From Leucobacter sp. G161 (lineage in GTDB: Bacteria; Actinomycetota; Actinomycetes; Actinomycetales; Microbacteriaceae), in contig NZ_LOHP01000063.1 of the NCBI RefSeq assembly GCF_001482305.1, positions 37,620 through 101,619 of the forward strand: a DNA stretch of 64,000 nt. Direction: 5' to 3'. This document shows, piece after piece, positions 8,929 through 17,416 of this stretch (the first letter of the stretch is position 1; every line of letters begins with the position of its first letter). A program made the position numbers and the translations under genes. The notes beneath the pieces were generated by a model. The model worked only from the letters and a program-made list of their open reading frames with translations, was not told the DNA's origin and ran no database searches.

Positions 8929-9876
8929 ATGCCCGCAGACAGCTTGAACGACCTGCAGCGGCGCATCGCTGCCGCGTTGCAGGTCGACGGGAGAGCTCCG
9001 TGGCGGAAGATCGCCGACACCCTCGGCGAACCTGAGCGCACTGTCGCCCGCTACGGCACCGGTCTGATCGAGAACGGCCGGGTCGTGGTGGCCGCGGTGA
9101 GCCACTCTGAGCATTCGATGGTGCTCGCCTGCAAGAGCGCCTCGGGAACGGCCCGGCTGAACGGCGAGGCGCTCGCGCAGCGCCCCGACGTGACCTTCTG
9201 CTACCTCACTACGGGCTCGGCAGATGTTGTCGCTGAGATCGGCTATCGCGAGAACCTGAAGGAGCTGCTCACCCTGCAGCTCCCGGCAACGGCGGGCCTG
9301 CAGAGCCTCACCGCGTTCCCGATCTTGAAGTACTTCAAGACGATCCGCGGGTGGCGCACCGGCGCACTCACCGAAGCCGAGGAGCAGGCGATGCTCTCGC
9401 GCACCGGCCCCGACCGTACCGAGTGGACCATCCCGGAGACGCGCGGGCCCAAAGACGACGACATCATCGGCGCGCTGCAGGAGGACGGTCGGGTCAGCGT
9501 TGAGGCGCTCGCGCGGCGCACCAAGATGAGCGAAACGTCAGTCGCTCGCCGCGTCGAATGGTTGCTCGGCTCCGGCCAATTTTCAATCAGGGCGCTCGTC
9601 GACCCGGCGCTCGTGGGCTTTGACGTCGAGGCCCTGCTCTGGGTGCGCGCGCCCTCACACAGCGTCGAGGCGCTCGGGCGTGAGCTGCGACAGTGGCCCG
9701 AGGTGCGCTACGCGGCGGCGATCGCCGGCGACGCGCAACTCATCGTCAACGTGACGGTCACCACGCACCTCGAGCTGTACCGGTTGCTGTCACGCGCCCT
9801 CTGGGAGGAGCACGGCACGCACGTGAGCACCGACCTCATCTTCGAGTCACGCAAGCGCGGCGGGAGATCGATGTAG
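8929..9876 (+). CDS. Double-domain Lrp/AsnC family transcriptional regulator
   Basis: A 315-residue protein with two Lrp-like halves. The first helix-turn-helix is near residues 5-50 (LNDLQRRIAAALQVDGRAPW), followed by an effector-type domain. A second helix-turn-helix starts near residue 180 (DDDIIGALQEDGRVSVEALA), followed by another alpha-beta sensor part. Start ATG 8929 is chosen for the AGAGAGG eight bases upstream; the longer frame overlaps the amidase. It is cotranscribed with or just behind the amidase, so local control of the amidase and the divergent M20D operon by an amino-acid-like effector is likely but inferred. Confidence 0.85.
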   Translation: MPADSLNDLQRRIAAALQVDGRAPWRKIADTLGEPERTVARYGTGLIENGRVVVAAVSHSEHSMVLACKSASGTARLNGEALAQRPDVTFCYLTTGSADVVAEIGYRENLKELLTLQLPATAGLQSLTAFPILKYFKTIRGWRTGALTEAEEQAMLSRTGPDRTEWTIPETRGPKDDDIIGALQEDGRVSVEALARRTKMSETSVARRVEWLLGSGQFSIRALVDPALVGFDVEALLWVRAPSHSVEALGRELRQWPEVRYAAAIAGDAQLIVNVTVTTHLELYRLLSRALWEEHGTHVSTDLIFESRKRGGRSM

Positions 9877-9899
9877 CGCAGCGGCTAGCGTCGCAGTCG

Positions 9900-10454
9900 C
9901 TACTGCGGGGCGAGCCCGAGATCCTCGAGGCCGATCGCGAAACGGTACTCGTAGCCCGCCTCCTCGATGCGCGCCTTCGCGGGGGCCTGTCGATCCACCA
10001 CGACGGCGACCGCGACGACCTCAGCGCCCACCTTCTTCAGCGCCTCGATCGCGGCGAGTGGCGAGCCGCCGGTCGTCGAGGTGTCCTCGACGACGACGAC
10101 GCGCTTGCCGTCGAGATCCGGGCCCTCGACCTGTCGGCCGCGGCCGTGATCCTTCGGCTCCTTGCGCACGACGAACGAGTCATAGACCTGACCGCGGGCG
10201 ACGCCCTGGTGCATGATCGCCGACGCGATCGGGTCCGCGCCCATCGTCAGCCCGCCGACGGCGACGACGCCGTCAATATCCTCGATGAGGTCAAGCATGA
10301 CCTGTCCGATGAGCGGGGCCGCACGGTGGTCGAGCGACAGCTTGCGCAGATCGATGTAGTACGTGGCCTTCTTACCGCTCGTGAGCGTGAAGTCGCCGTG
10401 GAAGACGGCCTCCGATTTGATGAGTTCGATGAGCTGTTCGCGCGCGGTGGTCAT
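9900..10454 (-). CDS. pyrE: Orotate phosphoribosyltransferase
   Basis: Converts orotate and PRPP to orotidine 5'-phosphate in pyrimidine synthesis. It is 184 residues long. The PRPP-binding motif is VVVVEDTSTTGGSPL, the substrate loop region includes VRKEPKDHGRGRQVEG, and the N-terminus is of the usual FTLTSGKKATYYIDLRKL type. Start ATG 10454 gives MTTAREQLIELIKSEAV. It is convergent with the Lrp gene across about 23 bp and stands alone, so it does not appear to belong to a pyrimidine operon here. Confidence 0.95.
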   Translation of the reverse strand: MTTAREQLIELIKSEAVFHGDFTLTSGKKATYYIDLRKLSLDHRAAPLIGQVMLDLIEDIDGVVAVGGLTMGADPIASAIMHQGVARGQVYDSFVVRKEPKDHGRGRQVEGPDLDGKRVVVVEDTSTTGGSPLAAIEALKKVGAEVVAVAVVVDRQAPAKARIEEAGYEYRFAIGLEDLGLAPQ

Positions 10455-10488
10455 GCTTTGATTCTAGTGAGAAGGCCGGTGCCACGCA

Positions 10489-10524
10489 GCGGGCGGGGTG
10501 GCGCCGAAGCCCCACCCCGCCCGC
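10489..10524 (-). terminator. GC-rich hairpin terminator behind the ABC importer operon
   Basis: A 13-bp stem (GCGGGCGGGGTGG with CCACCCCGCCCGC) closes a 10-nt loop just after the ABC ATPase gene stop at 10544. There is no T-run, as is common for actinobacterial stem terminators. It probably insulates pyrE from the importer operon. Confidence 0.65.
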
Positions 10525-10543
10525 GGTTGCGCGCCGAAGCGAA

Positions 10544-11353
10544 CTATTGCACGCTCTCCAAGAAGTTCCGCGTGCGCTGTCGCTGCGGGTTGTCGAGTAC
10601 CTCGCTCGGCGGGCCCACCTCAACGACAACGCCGCCGTCCATGAACGCGACCTGATCTGCGACGCCCCGGGCGAACCCGATCTCGTGGGTGACGACGATC
10701 ATCGTCATGCCGTCGTTCGCGAGCTCCCGCATCACGTCGAGCACGTCGCCAACGAGCTCGGGGTCGAGCGCGCTCGTCGGCTCGTCAAACAACATGAGCT
10801 TCGGGTCCATCGCGAGTGCGCGCGCGATCGCGACGCGCTGCTGCTGCCCGCCGGAGAGCTGCGCCGGGTAGTGATTCGCGAACTCGGTGAGCCCGACACG
10901 GTCGAGCAGTTCGAGGGCCCGTGCCTTCGCAGCCCCGCGAGCCCGTCCGGCGACACCGATGGGCGCCTCACAGATATTCTCGACAGCGGTCAGGTGCGGG
11001 AACAGGTTGAACTTCTGAAACACCATCCCGATGTTGGCACGCTGTTTCGCGATCTGGCGCGGCGTCATCTCGTGCGTTTTGTTCCCGGCCTGCCGGTAAC
11101 CGATGAGATCACCATCGACGAGAATGCGCCCGCCGTCAATGGTCTCGAGGTGGTTCACGCAACGCAGCAGCGTCGATTTTCCCGAGCCAGACGGTCCGAG
11201 GAGCACGGTCACCGTACCCGCGGGAACCGCGAGGGAGATGTCGCGGAGCACCTGGTGGTTGCCGAAGCTCTTGCGGACGCGACGGATCTGCACGAGCGCG
11301 TCGGAGGCGATGGGCTCCGCTGCAGGAGCGGTCGGGCTTGCATCGGTCATCAT
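10544..11353 (-). CDS. Polar amino-acid ABC transporter, ATP-binding protein
   Basis: ATPase subunit of a GlnQ/HisP-type importer. Walker A is GPSGSGKST, the signature is LSGGQQQR, and Walker B is [14 protein letters not shown] followed by the H-loop VVTHEIG. Three ATGs lie close together (11359, 11353, 11350). The first overlaps the permease stop as ATGA, but the GGAGA element sits only one base before it and at proper spacing for 11353, so 11353 is chosen. It forms a leftward three-gene operon with the permease and binding protein. Substrate specificity within the polar amino acids is not decidable. Confidence 0.92.
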   Translation of the reverse strand: MMTDASPTAPAAEPIASDALVQIRRVRKSFGNHQVLRDISLAVPAGTVTVLLGPSGSGKSTLLRCVNHLETIDGGRILVDGDLIGYRQAGNKTHEMTPRQIAKQRANIGMVFQKFNLFPHLTAVENICEAPIGVAGRARGAAKARALELLDRVGLTEFANHYPAQLSGGQQQRVAIARALAMDPKLMLFDEPTSALDPELVGDVLDVMRELANDGMTMIVVTHEIGFARGVADQVAFMDGGVVVEVGPPSEVLDNPQRQRTRNFLESVQ

Positions 11354-11355
11354 TG

Positions 11356-12342
11356 TCATTCTCCGATCACCTCTGTCATCTGTGTGGGTGGCGCAGGGGC
11401 GGGGCCTGGCTTCCGCTTGTGCATCGCAGCGCGGAGCCGCTCAAACGGGGTCGGCGGTATATTGCGTGAGCTGCCGCGACCGAAGCGGCGCTCAAGGTAG
11501 TACTGCGGGATCGAGAGCAGGCTCGTCATGAAGAGGTACCAGACGCTCACAACGATGAGCAGCTCGACCTGCTTGAGGTTCGACGAGGAGATAATCGAGG
11601 CTTGCGTGTAGAGCTCAAGCACGGCGATCACTGAGAGCAGCGAGGTGTTCTTCAGCATCGAGATGAGCTCGTTGCCCATGGGTGGAATGATGACGCGCAT
11701 CGCCTGCGGCAGCAGTACCCGCCTAAACGTGTACAGGGGCGACATGCCGAGCGAGTATGCGGCCTCGCGCTGGCCCTCATCGACAGACACCATGCCAGCC
11801 CGCACGATTTCAGACGAGTAGGCGGCCTGGTTGAGGGTGAGCGCGAGCAAGCCAGCGATGAGCGGCGTGACGAGCGTGTTCGTGTCGACCGACCAGAACT
11901 CGACGCCGGTAAACGGGATCCCGACACGGATCCGGTCAAAGAGCAGTCCGAGGTAGCCCCAGAGCACGATCTGCACCAGCAGCGGGGTGCCGCGGAAGGC
12001 CCACACGTAAAACCAGGCGACGCTTGAGAGCACTGGGTTCGAGGAGAGCCGCATGGCCGCGATGACGATCGAGAGGACCGTCGAGACGACCATCGAAATC
12101 ACGGTGATGAGGATCGTGAGCCAGACGCCGCTGAGGATGCGGGCGTCGAACAGAAACGCCCCAACGGTGGTGAAGTCGAGATTCGGGTTGGTCGCGATGG
12201 TCGTGACGAACCAGACGAGAAGCGCGAGCACGATGACGGCGCTGATCCATCGCCACGGCCTGCGCAGCGGAACTGCCGTCACGTCATCATCGGTGTGCTG
12301 CTCAACGGGCGGTGCGGGAGGCGCGAGGGTAGACGCGGTCAT
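11356..12342 (-). CDS. Polar amino-acid ABC transporter, permease
   Basis: A 328-residue HisM/GlnP-type inner-membrane permease. It has a hydrophilic N-terminal tail of about 28 residues, then helices including WISAVIVLALLVWFVTTI. The EAA-type cytoplasmic loop (VDEGQREAAYSLGMS, with [11 protein letters not shown]) contacts the ATPase. ATG 12342 overlaps the binding-protein stop by one base (TGATG), and AAGGA lies six bases upstream. A single permease gene suggests a homodimeric channel. Confidence 0.92.
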   Translation of the reverse strand: MTASTLAPPAPPVEQHTDDDVTAVPLRRPWRWISAVIVLALLVWFVTTIATNPNLDFTTVGAFLFDARILSGVWLTILITVISMVVSTVLSIVIAAMRLSSNPVLSSVAWFYVWAFRGTPLLVQIVLWGYLGLLFDRIRVGIPFTGVEFWSVDTNTLVTPLIAGLLALTLNQAAYSSEIVRAGMVSVDEGQREAAYSLGMSPLYTFRRVLLPQAMRVIIPPMGNELISMLKNTSLLSVIAVLELYTQASIISSSNLKQVELLIVVSVWYLFMTSLLSIPQYYLERRFGRGSSRNIPPTPFERLRAAMHKRKPGPAPAPPTQMTEVIGE

Positions 12343-13262
12343 CAGGCGTCCTTACCCTGGTTCACGTCGGCAGCGTCAACCGCGTAGGCGCCGATGTGGT
12401 TGCGTTCGAGGACCTGCTCGTACGTGCCCTCGTCGATGAGTGCCTGCAGCGCAGCCTGGATCGCAGCAACGAGTTCGGTGTTGTCCTTGAGGATGCCGAT
12501 GCCCGAGTAGACCGGGTTGAAACCGGCCGGGTTGTTGGGGTCGCGTACGATCTCGAATGCGTTGCCGTCGTCGGTCGTCGCGACCACGTACTCGGCGACC
12601 ACCGCGTCGGCTACATACGCCTGGCTCTTGCCCGCGCGCAGCGCGGTTTGTGCATCAAGATCGCTGGGGAGCTCCATCACCGAGACGTCGCAGTTCATGG
12701 CGCGGAGCAGGTCGCCCTGGATCGTCGCCTTCTGCACGGACACTGTCTTGCCGCACAGGTCCTGCTGCTCGGCGATTCCAGCCTCATTTCCGGCCTTCAC
12801 CGCGATCGCGAAGCCACCGTGCGAGTAGTCAACGAAGGAGAGCGTCTGCTGGCGTTCCTCCGTGTCGTTCATCCCGCTCATGATCATGTCGCTCTTGCCT
12901 GCTTGCAGCGCCGGGATCACTGAGTCGAATGCCTGTTTGTTGATGACGACGTCGACGCCGAGCTTCTGACCGAGCAGCCGACCGAGTTCGGGATCGAAAC
13001 CGACCTCCCGGTTCTTGTCGTCGTACATCGCCATGGGCGGGAACGGGATGTCGACGGCGATCGACAGCTTGCCTTTTTCTGCGATTGCGGCGGGAAGGAG
13101 TTCGGTGAGCGCAGGGTCCGCTGTCGTGGAGACCTCATCGGCGGTGGGCACGTTGGGGCCCGTCTGGGCCGCAGCGTCATCCGCGTCAGCGGCGGGCGAG
13201 CAGCCGGCGAGCAGTAGCGTGAATGCTGCGACTGCAGCGACAATGATCGGTGTCTTCTTCAT
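12342..13262 (-). CDS. Amino-acid ABC transporter substrate-binding lipoprotein
   Basis: A 306-residue family-3 solute-binding protein. The N-terminus MKKTPIIVAAVAAFTLLLAG is a lipoprotein signal peptide with lipobox LLAGC, so it is lipid-anchored outside the membrane. The binding fold follows, with GKLSIAVDIPFPPMA, GFDPELGRLLG and the late YSGIGI segment. Start ATG 13262 has AAGGA about seven bases upstream; the much longer open frame upstream runs into lysA antisense. It is first in the leftward importer operon and lies 52 bp after lysA, so lysine or another basic or polar amino acid is a plausible ligand. Confidence 0.9.
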   Translation of the reverse strand: MKKTPIIVAAVAAFTLLLAGCSPAADADDAAAQTGPNVPTADEVSTTADPALTELLPAAIAEKGKLSIAVDIPFPPMAMYDDKNREVGFDPELGRLLGQKLGVDVVINKQAFDSVIPALQAGKSDMIMSGMNDTEERQQTLSFVDYSHGGFAIAVKAGNEAGIAEQQDLCGKTVSVQKATIQGDLLRAMNCDVSVMELPSDLDAQTALRAGKSQAYVADAVVAEYVVATTDDGNAFEIVRDPNNPAGFNPVYSGIGILKDNTELVAAIQAALQALIDEGTYEQVLERNHIGAYAVDAADVNQGKDA

Positions 13263-13314
13263 GTGGGGGTCCTTCATCATTGGAGGGTGGGGGTGTTGCC
13301 GACGCGAGTGCGGG

Positions 13315-14643
13315 TCAGCGGGTGAAGGCGAGCACGGGTGCGTGAGTGGCGAGGAGGTCGTCGTAGGTTTCGCGGCGGGCCGCCAGGCGGGCAACCCCGT
13401 CACGCACGAACACGATCGCGGGTTTGAGTGCGCCGTTGTAGTTGTTTGACATGGTGTAGGCGTATGCGCCGGTGACGGGCATGACGATGAGGTCGCCGAC
13501 TCGCGGCGCCGGCATCGGGGCGCCGTCGACGAGCAGATCGCCCGACTCGCACTGTCGCCCGACGACCTGAGCGCTGTCGGTCCAGGGCTCGTCGATCCGG
13601 TTCGCGAGGACCGCCTCGTAGCGTTGCTGCGTGAGCGCGATGTCCATCTGGTCCGCGAGCCCACCGTCGACCGCGACGAAGACCTCGCCGGTGCGCTTCA
13701 CGGACACGACGCGGTAGATCGTCACGCCGGCGCGCGCCACGACGGATCGCCCGGGCTCGATCATGAGCTTCGCGTCGGCTGGAAGGTGGGCCTTCGCCGC
13801 AGCGACGACAGCGTCGAGGTACGCCTCGACGCTGGGCGCTTCTTCCCCGTACGTGTACTTCACGCCGAGTCCGCCGCCAACATCGTAGGTACGGAAGGTG
13901 CCAGTCGAGGAGATGTTCTCAACGGCCTGCGCGAACTGGGTCGTGTTCAAGATCTGTGAGCCGATGTGGAGGTGAACGCCCTCGAAATCGATGAGGGGCA
14001 TCGCCCGCATGCGTTCGATCGCGGACTTGGCCTGGTCCATGGGCAGCCCGAACTTCGACCGCGCGCCGCCCGTGGCCTGCGAAGCGTGTGTTTCGGCCTC
14101 AACGCCGGGGATGACGCGAAGCAGCACCTTCTGAGGTGAGGTGAGGAGTCGCTCGAGGCGATCGATCTCGTCCTCGTTATCGACGATGATTGTGCCGATG
14201 CCTGCGTCGATCGCGAGCTGGAGCTCAGCGTCGGTTTTGGCGTTTCCGTGGAAGTGAATCCGCTCGGGGTCAACGCCCGCAGCGAGGGCAAGCTTGATCT
14301 CACCGCCGCCGGCCACGTCGACCGACAGGCCTTCCTCCTGCGCAACGCGGTACATGCCGACCGCGGGGAGCGACTTCGATGCGTACAGCACCTCGGAGTT
14401 CGGCCAGCGCTCGCGCAGCCCATCGATGAAGCGGCGGATCTGGCGACGCAGCCCCGCGTCGTCCATGACGTGCAGTGGGGTGCCGAATTCTTCGGCGAGT
14501 TCGCTGACCGCGACACCGCCGATGGCGAGCTCGCCACCCTCGGGCCCTACGACCCTGCTGGACTCCTCAGGGAGTATGCTCCACAGTTCTCCGAGCCGTG
14601 TATTGGCCGGGGCGGGCTGAGCCGTCGTGAGTTCGTTCGACAA
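13315..14643 (-). CDS. lysA: Diaminopimelate decarboxylase
   Basis: PLP enzyme of fold type III that makes L-lysine from meso-diaminopimelate. The PLP lysine lies in VLYASKSLPAVGMYR, with HFHGNAKTD, GGGLGVKYTYGEEAP and the C-terminal GAYAYTMSNNYNG. The start is taken as TTG 14643 because GGAGGA lies six bases upstream, giving 442 residues; ATG 14700 is in frame but lacks a ribosome site and would crowd the divergent promoter. It is immediately upstream of an amino-acid importer operon in the same direction and divergent from a PucR regulator. Confidence 0.9.
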   Translation of the reverse strand: MSNELTTAQPAPANTRLGELWSILPEESSRVVGPEGGELAIGGVAVSELAEEFGTPLHVMDDAGLRRQIRRFIDGLRERWPNSEVLYASKSLPAVGMYRVAQEEGLSVDVAGGGEIKLALAAGVDPERIHFHGNAKTDAELQLAIDAGIGTIIVDNEDEIDRLERLLTSPQKVLLRVIPGVEAETHASQATGGARSKFGLPMDQAKSAIERMRAMPLIDFEGVHLHIGSQILNTTQFAQAVENISSTGTFRTYDVGGGLGVKYTYGEEAPSVEAYLDAVVAAAKAHLPADAKLMIEPGRSVVARAGVTIYRVVSVKRTGEVFVAVDGGLADQMDIALTQQRYEAVLANRIDEPWTDSAQVVGRQCESGDLLVDGAPMPAPRVGDLIVMPVTGAYAYTMSNNYNGALKPAIVFVRDGVARLAARRETYDDLLATHAPVLAFTR

Positions 14644-14729
14644 AGGTGTCCTCCAGTTCGCGTCGTTGCGAAGCCAGCCTAGGACGGAGTGCGTGGTCAT
14701 TTTTTGTGGAAATCGGATAGATTTGCCGA

Positions 14730-16346
14730 ATGAATGCAGGAGAACCGCCAACACTGCTCTCGAGGTCGCTCCGGCTCGGGGAACTCGTCGACCATCTAGG
14801 GCCACGCACAGTGACCGCCCTCGGCGCGTTGAACGTCAACGTGCCCGTGCTCGGCACCGAGTTCTATGACGCGATGGACGAGCTCCCCGACCAGGCGGGC
14901 GTGCTGCTCATCGTGCCCTCGGGGTCGACCCTCGACGTCGTCGCACTGTCCGCTCTCGCTGCCCAGGCAGCAGAACTGCGCTACGCGGCACTTGCGCTCA
15001 AGTGCGCTGACGACACTGCTCCGACCATTGCCGCGATCGCGGAGACCAGCGGGATCCCGATCCTGCGCGTGGTTGAACGCGTTGGCTGGCGACTCTTCGA
15101 GGCGCTTGTCGGCGGCCTGCTGGGTGAGCAGCGCAGCACCGAGAGCGCGCGCCCAGATCACGGTTCGGAACCCCTGTTCGCGCTCGCCAACGAACTCGCG
15201 GGCCACTTCGGGGGTTCGGTCGCGATCGAGGACCTGGGGCGCAGAATCGTCGCGTACTCATCCGTCCCAGGCCAGCTCATTGACTCCCTCCGCACACGCG
15301 GTATTCTCGCGCGTCGGGTGCCCGAATCGCCGTTCAATGACGACCAGTACCGTTCAGTGATCCGCTCCGATGAGCCCATCAAGTATCCGCAGCTCGACGA
15401 CGAACTCCCGCGAATTGCCTGTGCGATCCGCGCGGGCGCGCTACCGCTCGGTACGATCTGGGCCATCGACGCCTCGGGGGAGGAGGCACTCACACCAACG
15501 CAGGTGGAGCACGTGAAACGGGCGGCGGGGCTTGCTGCCGGACACATGCTCGACGATATTCGTGTCCGTGAGGCGGGGCAGGCGCCTCGCGAAGAGCTGC
15601 TGCGCACCATGCTCTCGGGCAGGGGCGTCGCGGGTTCCGAACTGGTCGAGCTCGGCATCCCCGAGGAACGCGGCGCGCAGCTGCTCGCGTTCGCCCCCGG
15701 AGCCAACGAACACCCGACCACGCTCGCACAGCTCCGGACGACCGTGCAGCGGCATCTCGCCCTTCACCGCCCCGAGACCGCGACCGTGGTGCGTCGCGGC
15801 CGCGTCTACGCCCTCATCTCGTTTGAAGAGCCCGCAGCGCTCGCACGCATCATCGACCCACTGCTACCGATCCTCGATAGGCTCATCGGCACCGACGACG
15901 GCGCGGGGATCGTCATCGCAGTGCCCGGCAGGACGCACAGGGTGGGTGGAGTCGCAGAGTTGCGCGAGCGAGCCGATTGGCTGTTCGACACCGCCGCCCA
16001 GTCGCCATTCCGAGCAGGCGACCGTGTCCTCACCGTCGAAGCGCTCCGCCCACAACTCCTGCTCTCGCGGGTGAGCGACCTGTTTGCTGCCGACGCCACA
16101 CTCGTCGACCCCCGGCTCGACCGGCTCGCGAGGGAGCATGCGTCCGTAGCCGATGCCGTGCTCTGGTGGTGCGAATCCTTTGGAAACGTCACGCGCGCCG
16201 CGGCAGGAGCTGGAGTGCACGAAAACACCATCCGATACCGACTGCGGAAAGCGGAAGAGCTCACTGGGGTTTCTCTTGGAGACCCCGACACCCTCCTCGC
16301 CGTGTGGCTGCAACTGCGGGCGGCCCGCTCAGGGGCGCCAACGTAA
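14730..16346 (+). CDS. PucR/CdaR-family transcriptional regulator
   Basis: A 538-residue regulator. The N-terminal PucR-type sensor region covers roughly residues 10-130. A GGDEF-like middle region follows, and a C-terminal helix-turn-helix is near 475-530 (GNVTRAAAGAGVHENTIRYR, then RKAEELTG), typical of PucR/CdaR activators. It is divergent from lysA across an 86-bp gap that must contain both promoters, and the sirtuin gene follows nine bases after its stop. Control of lysA and the importer is plausible but not shown. Confidence 0.85.
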   Translation: MNAGEPPTLLSRSLRLGELVDHLGPRTVTALGALNVNVPVLGTEFYDAMDELPDQAGVLLIVPSGSTLDVVALSALAAQAAELRYAALALKCADDTAPTIAAIAETSGIPILRVVERVGWRLFEALVGGLLGEQRSTESARPDHGSEPLFALANELAGHFGGSVAIEDLGRRIVAYSSVPGQLIDSLRTRGILARRVPESPFNDDQYRSVIRSDEPIKYPQLDDELPRIACAIRAGALPLGTIWAIDASGEEALTPTQVEHVKRAAGLAAGHMLDDIRVREAGQAPREELLRTMLSGRGVAGSELVELGIPEERGAQLLAFAPGANEHPTTLAQLRTTVQRHLALHRPETATVVRRGRVYALISFEEPAALARIIDPLLPILDRLIGTDDGAGIVIAVPGRTHRVGGVAELRERADWLFDTAAQSPFRAGDRVLTVEALRPQLLLSRVSDLFAADATLVDPRLDRLAREHASVADAVLWWCESFGNVTRAAAGAGVHENTIRYRLRKAEELTGVSLGDPDTLLAVWLQLRAARSGAPT

Positions 16347-16355
16347 GCTGGGGGC

Positions 16356-17195
16356 GTGAACGCAGCACTCCCTGAAACCCAGCTCGCCGAACTCATCTCG
16401 TTGTTCGAGCGCGGCACCGTCGCGGTGCTCACCGGCGCCGGAATGAGTACCGACTCAGGCATTCCCGACTATCGCGGAGCTGGCACGCCGCCGCGCACGC
16501 CCATGAACATCGCGCAGTTCACCGAGGACGCCCATTACCGGCGCCGCTTCTGGGCCGGAGCCCGGATCGGGCAGAACAGCATGAGCACAATCGAACCCAA
16601 CGACGGGCATCGCGCCCTCGCGCGGCTCGAAGCCGCCGGGCACATCGAGGGCGTCATTACGCAAAACGTTGACGGCCTGCACAAGCGAGGCGGAACCCGC
16701 ACCGTCGTCGAACTCCACGGAGGGGGCGGCACCATGCGCTGCCTCCAGTGTGGCGAACGATGGACGCGTGCGGAAACCCTCAGCTGGTTCGACACGCTCA
16801 ACCCCGGCTACGCGGAGCGGAACGCCGACGCAGAGATCGCCCCCGACGGCGACGCACTCGTGGGTGAAGTGGAATCGGTACGGGTACCGCTCTGCCCGGG
16901 CTGCGGCGGCATGCTCCGGCCCGACGTCGTGTACTTCGGGGAGACCGTCCCCGTACCCGTGTTTGAGGCCGCAGCATCGCTGGTCGAGCGATCGACGGCG
17001 CTGCTCATCGCCGGGTCATCCCTCGCCGTCAACACGGGGATGCGACTCGTGCACAAGACCGAACGGCGGGGAAACCCGCTCGCGGTGATCAACCGCGGGC
17101 CGACCGCCGTTGACCGTCGCCCCGCCCTCGCCGTCCGCATCGACGCCGGCACCACCGAAACGCTCACGGCGCTCGCCGCAGCACTCGGAGCGTAG
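16356..17195 (+). CDS. Sir2-family NAD-dependent protein deacylase
   Basis: A 279-residue sirtuin. The NAD-binding motif TGAGMSTDSGIPDYRG is at about residues 26-41, and ITQNVDGLHKRGG follows. The general-base His lies in VVELHGG. The zinc site is formed by CLQC and CPGC. GSSLAVNTGMRLV completes the Rossmann region. It removes acyl groups from protein lysines with NAD consumption. The long insert between the two CxxC pairs (about 50 residues) is typical of the bacterial SirTM/SIR2 group rather than CobB-short forms. It is probably cotranscribed with the PucR gene. Confidence 0.9.
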   Translation: MNAALPETQLAELISLFERGTVAVLTGAGMSTDSGIPDYRGAGTPPRTPMNIAQFTEDAHYRRRFWAGARIGQNSMSTIEPNDGHRALARLEAAGHIEGVITQNVDGLHKRGGTRTVVELHGGGGTMRCLQCGERWTRAETLSWFDTLNPGYAERNADAEIAPDGDALVGEVESVRVPLCPGCGGMLRPDVVYFGETVPVPVFEAAASLVERSTALLIAGSSLAVNTGMRLVHKTERRGNPLAVINRGPTAVDRRPALAVRIDAGTTETLTALAAALGA

Positions 17196-17229
17196 CGGGC
17201 TGGCGTTCTCGCGCAACTCCCCGCCGAAG

Positions 17230-17298
17230 TGCCATAACCTCAGCGAAGTCAGGAGCTTTTAACGGTAAAAAACTCCTGACTTCGCTGACGACATGGCA
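17230..17298. repeat. Long imperfect palindrome between convergent genes
   Basis: Nested inverted repeat: outer arms TGCCAT (17230-17235) and ATGGCA (17293-17298), a 15-bp perfect main stem CAGCGAAGTCAGGAG (17241-17255) and its complement (17273-17287), and an inner TTTTA/TAAAA helix around ACGG. The internal loops are of equal size. It lies between the sirtuin stop and the pyc stop. It may act as a terminator for the sirtuin transcript or be a dispersed palindromic element. Confidence 0.6.
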
Positions 17299-17371
17299 GT
17301 TGAGCGAGGCGCGGGCGGAGGCAAGCGCGGGCGCAGACAGGCGGGCGCGGCCTGCCTGCGGGGACAGCACA

Positions 17372-17409
17372 GAGGGTGGTTGCCTGGGCTAGCCCAGGCA
17401 ACCACCCTC
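17372..17409. terminator. 38-bp perfect palindrome behind pyc
   Basis: Bases 17372-17409 form an uninterrupted perfect palindrome centred on GCTAGC, ending eight bases before the pyc stop at 17417. As RNA it folds into a stem of about 17 bp with a CUAG-type tip. It has no T-run but is a good candidate stem terminator for the leftward pyc transcript. Confidence 0.7.
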
Positions 17410-17416
17410 ACGCGCG

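Noticed and set aside
16356..17195. Reading the sirtuin next to PucR as a defence (Sir2-type anti-phage) gene
   Set aside because: It is a stand-alone catalytic sirtuin with a full zinc site and no partner such as a pAgo, HerA or TIR gene nearby.
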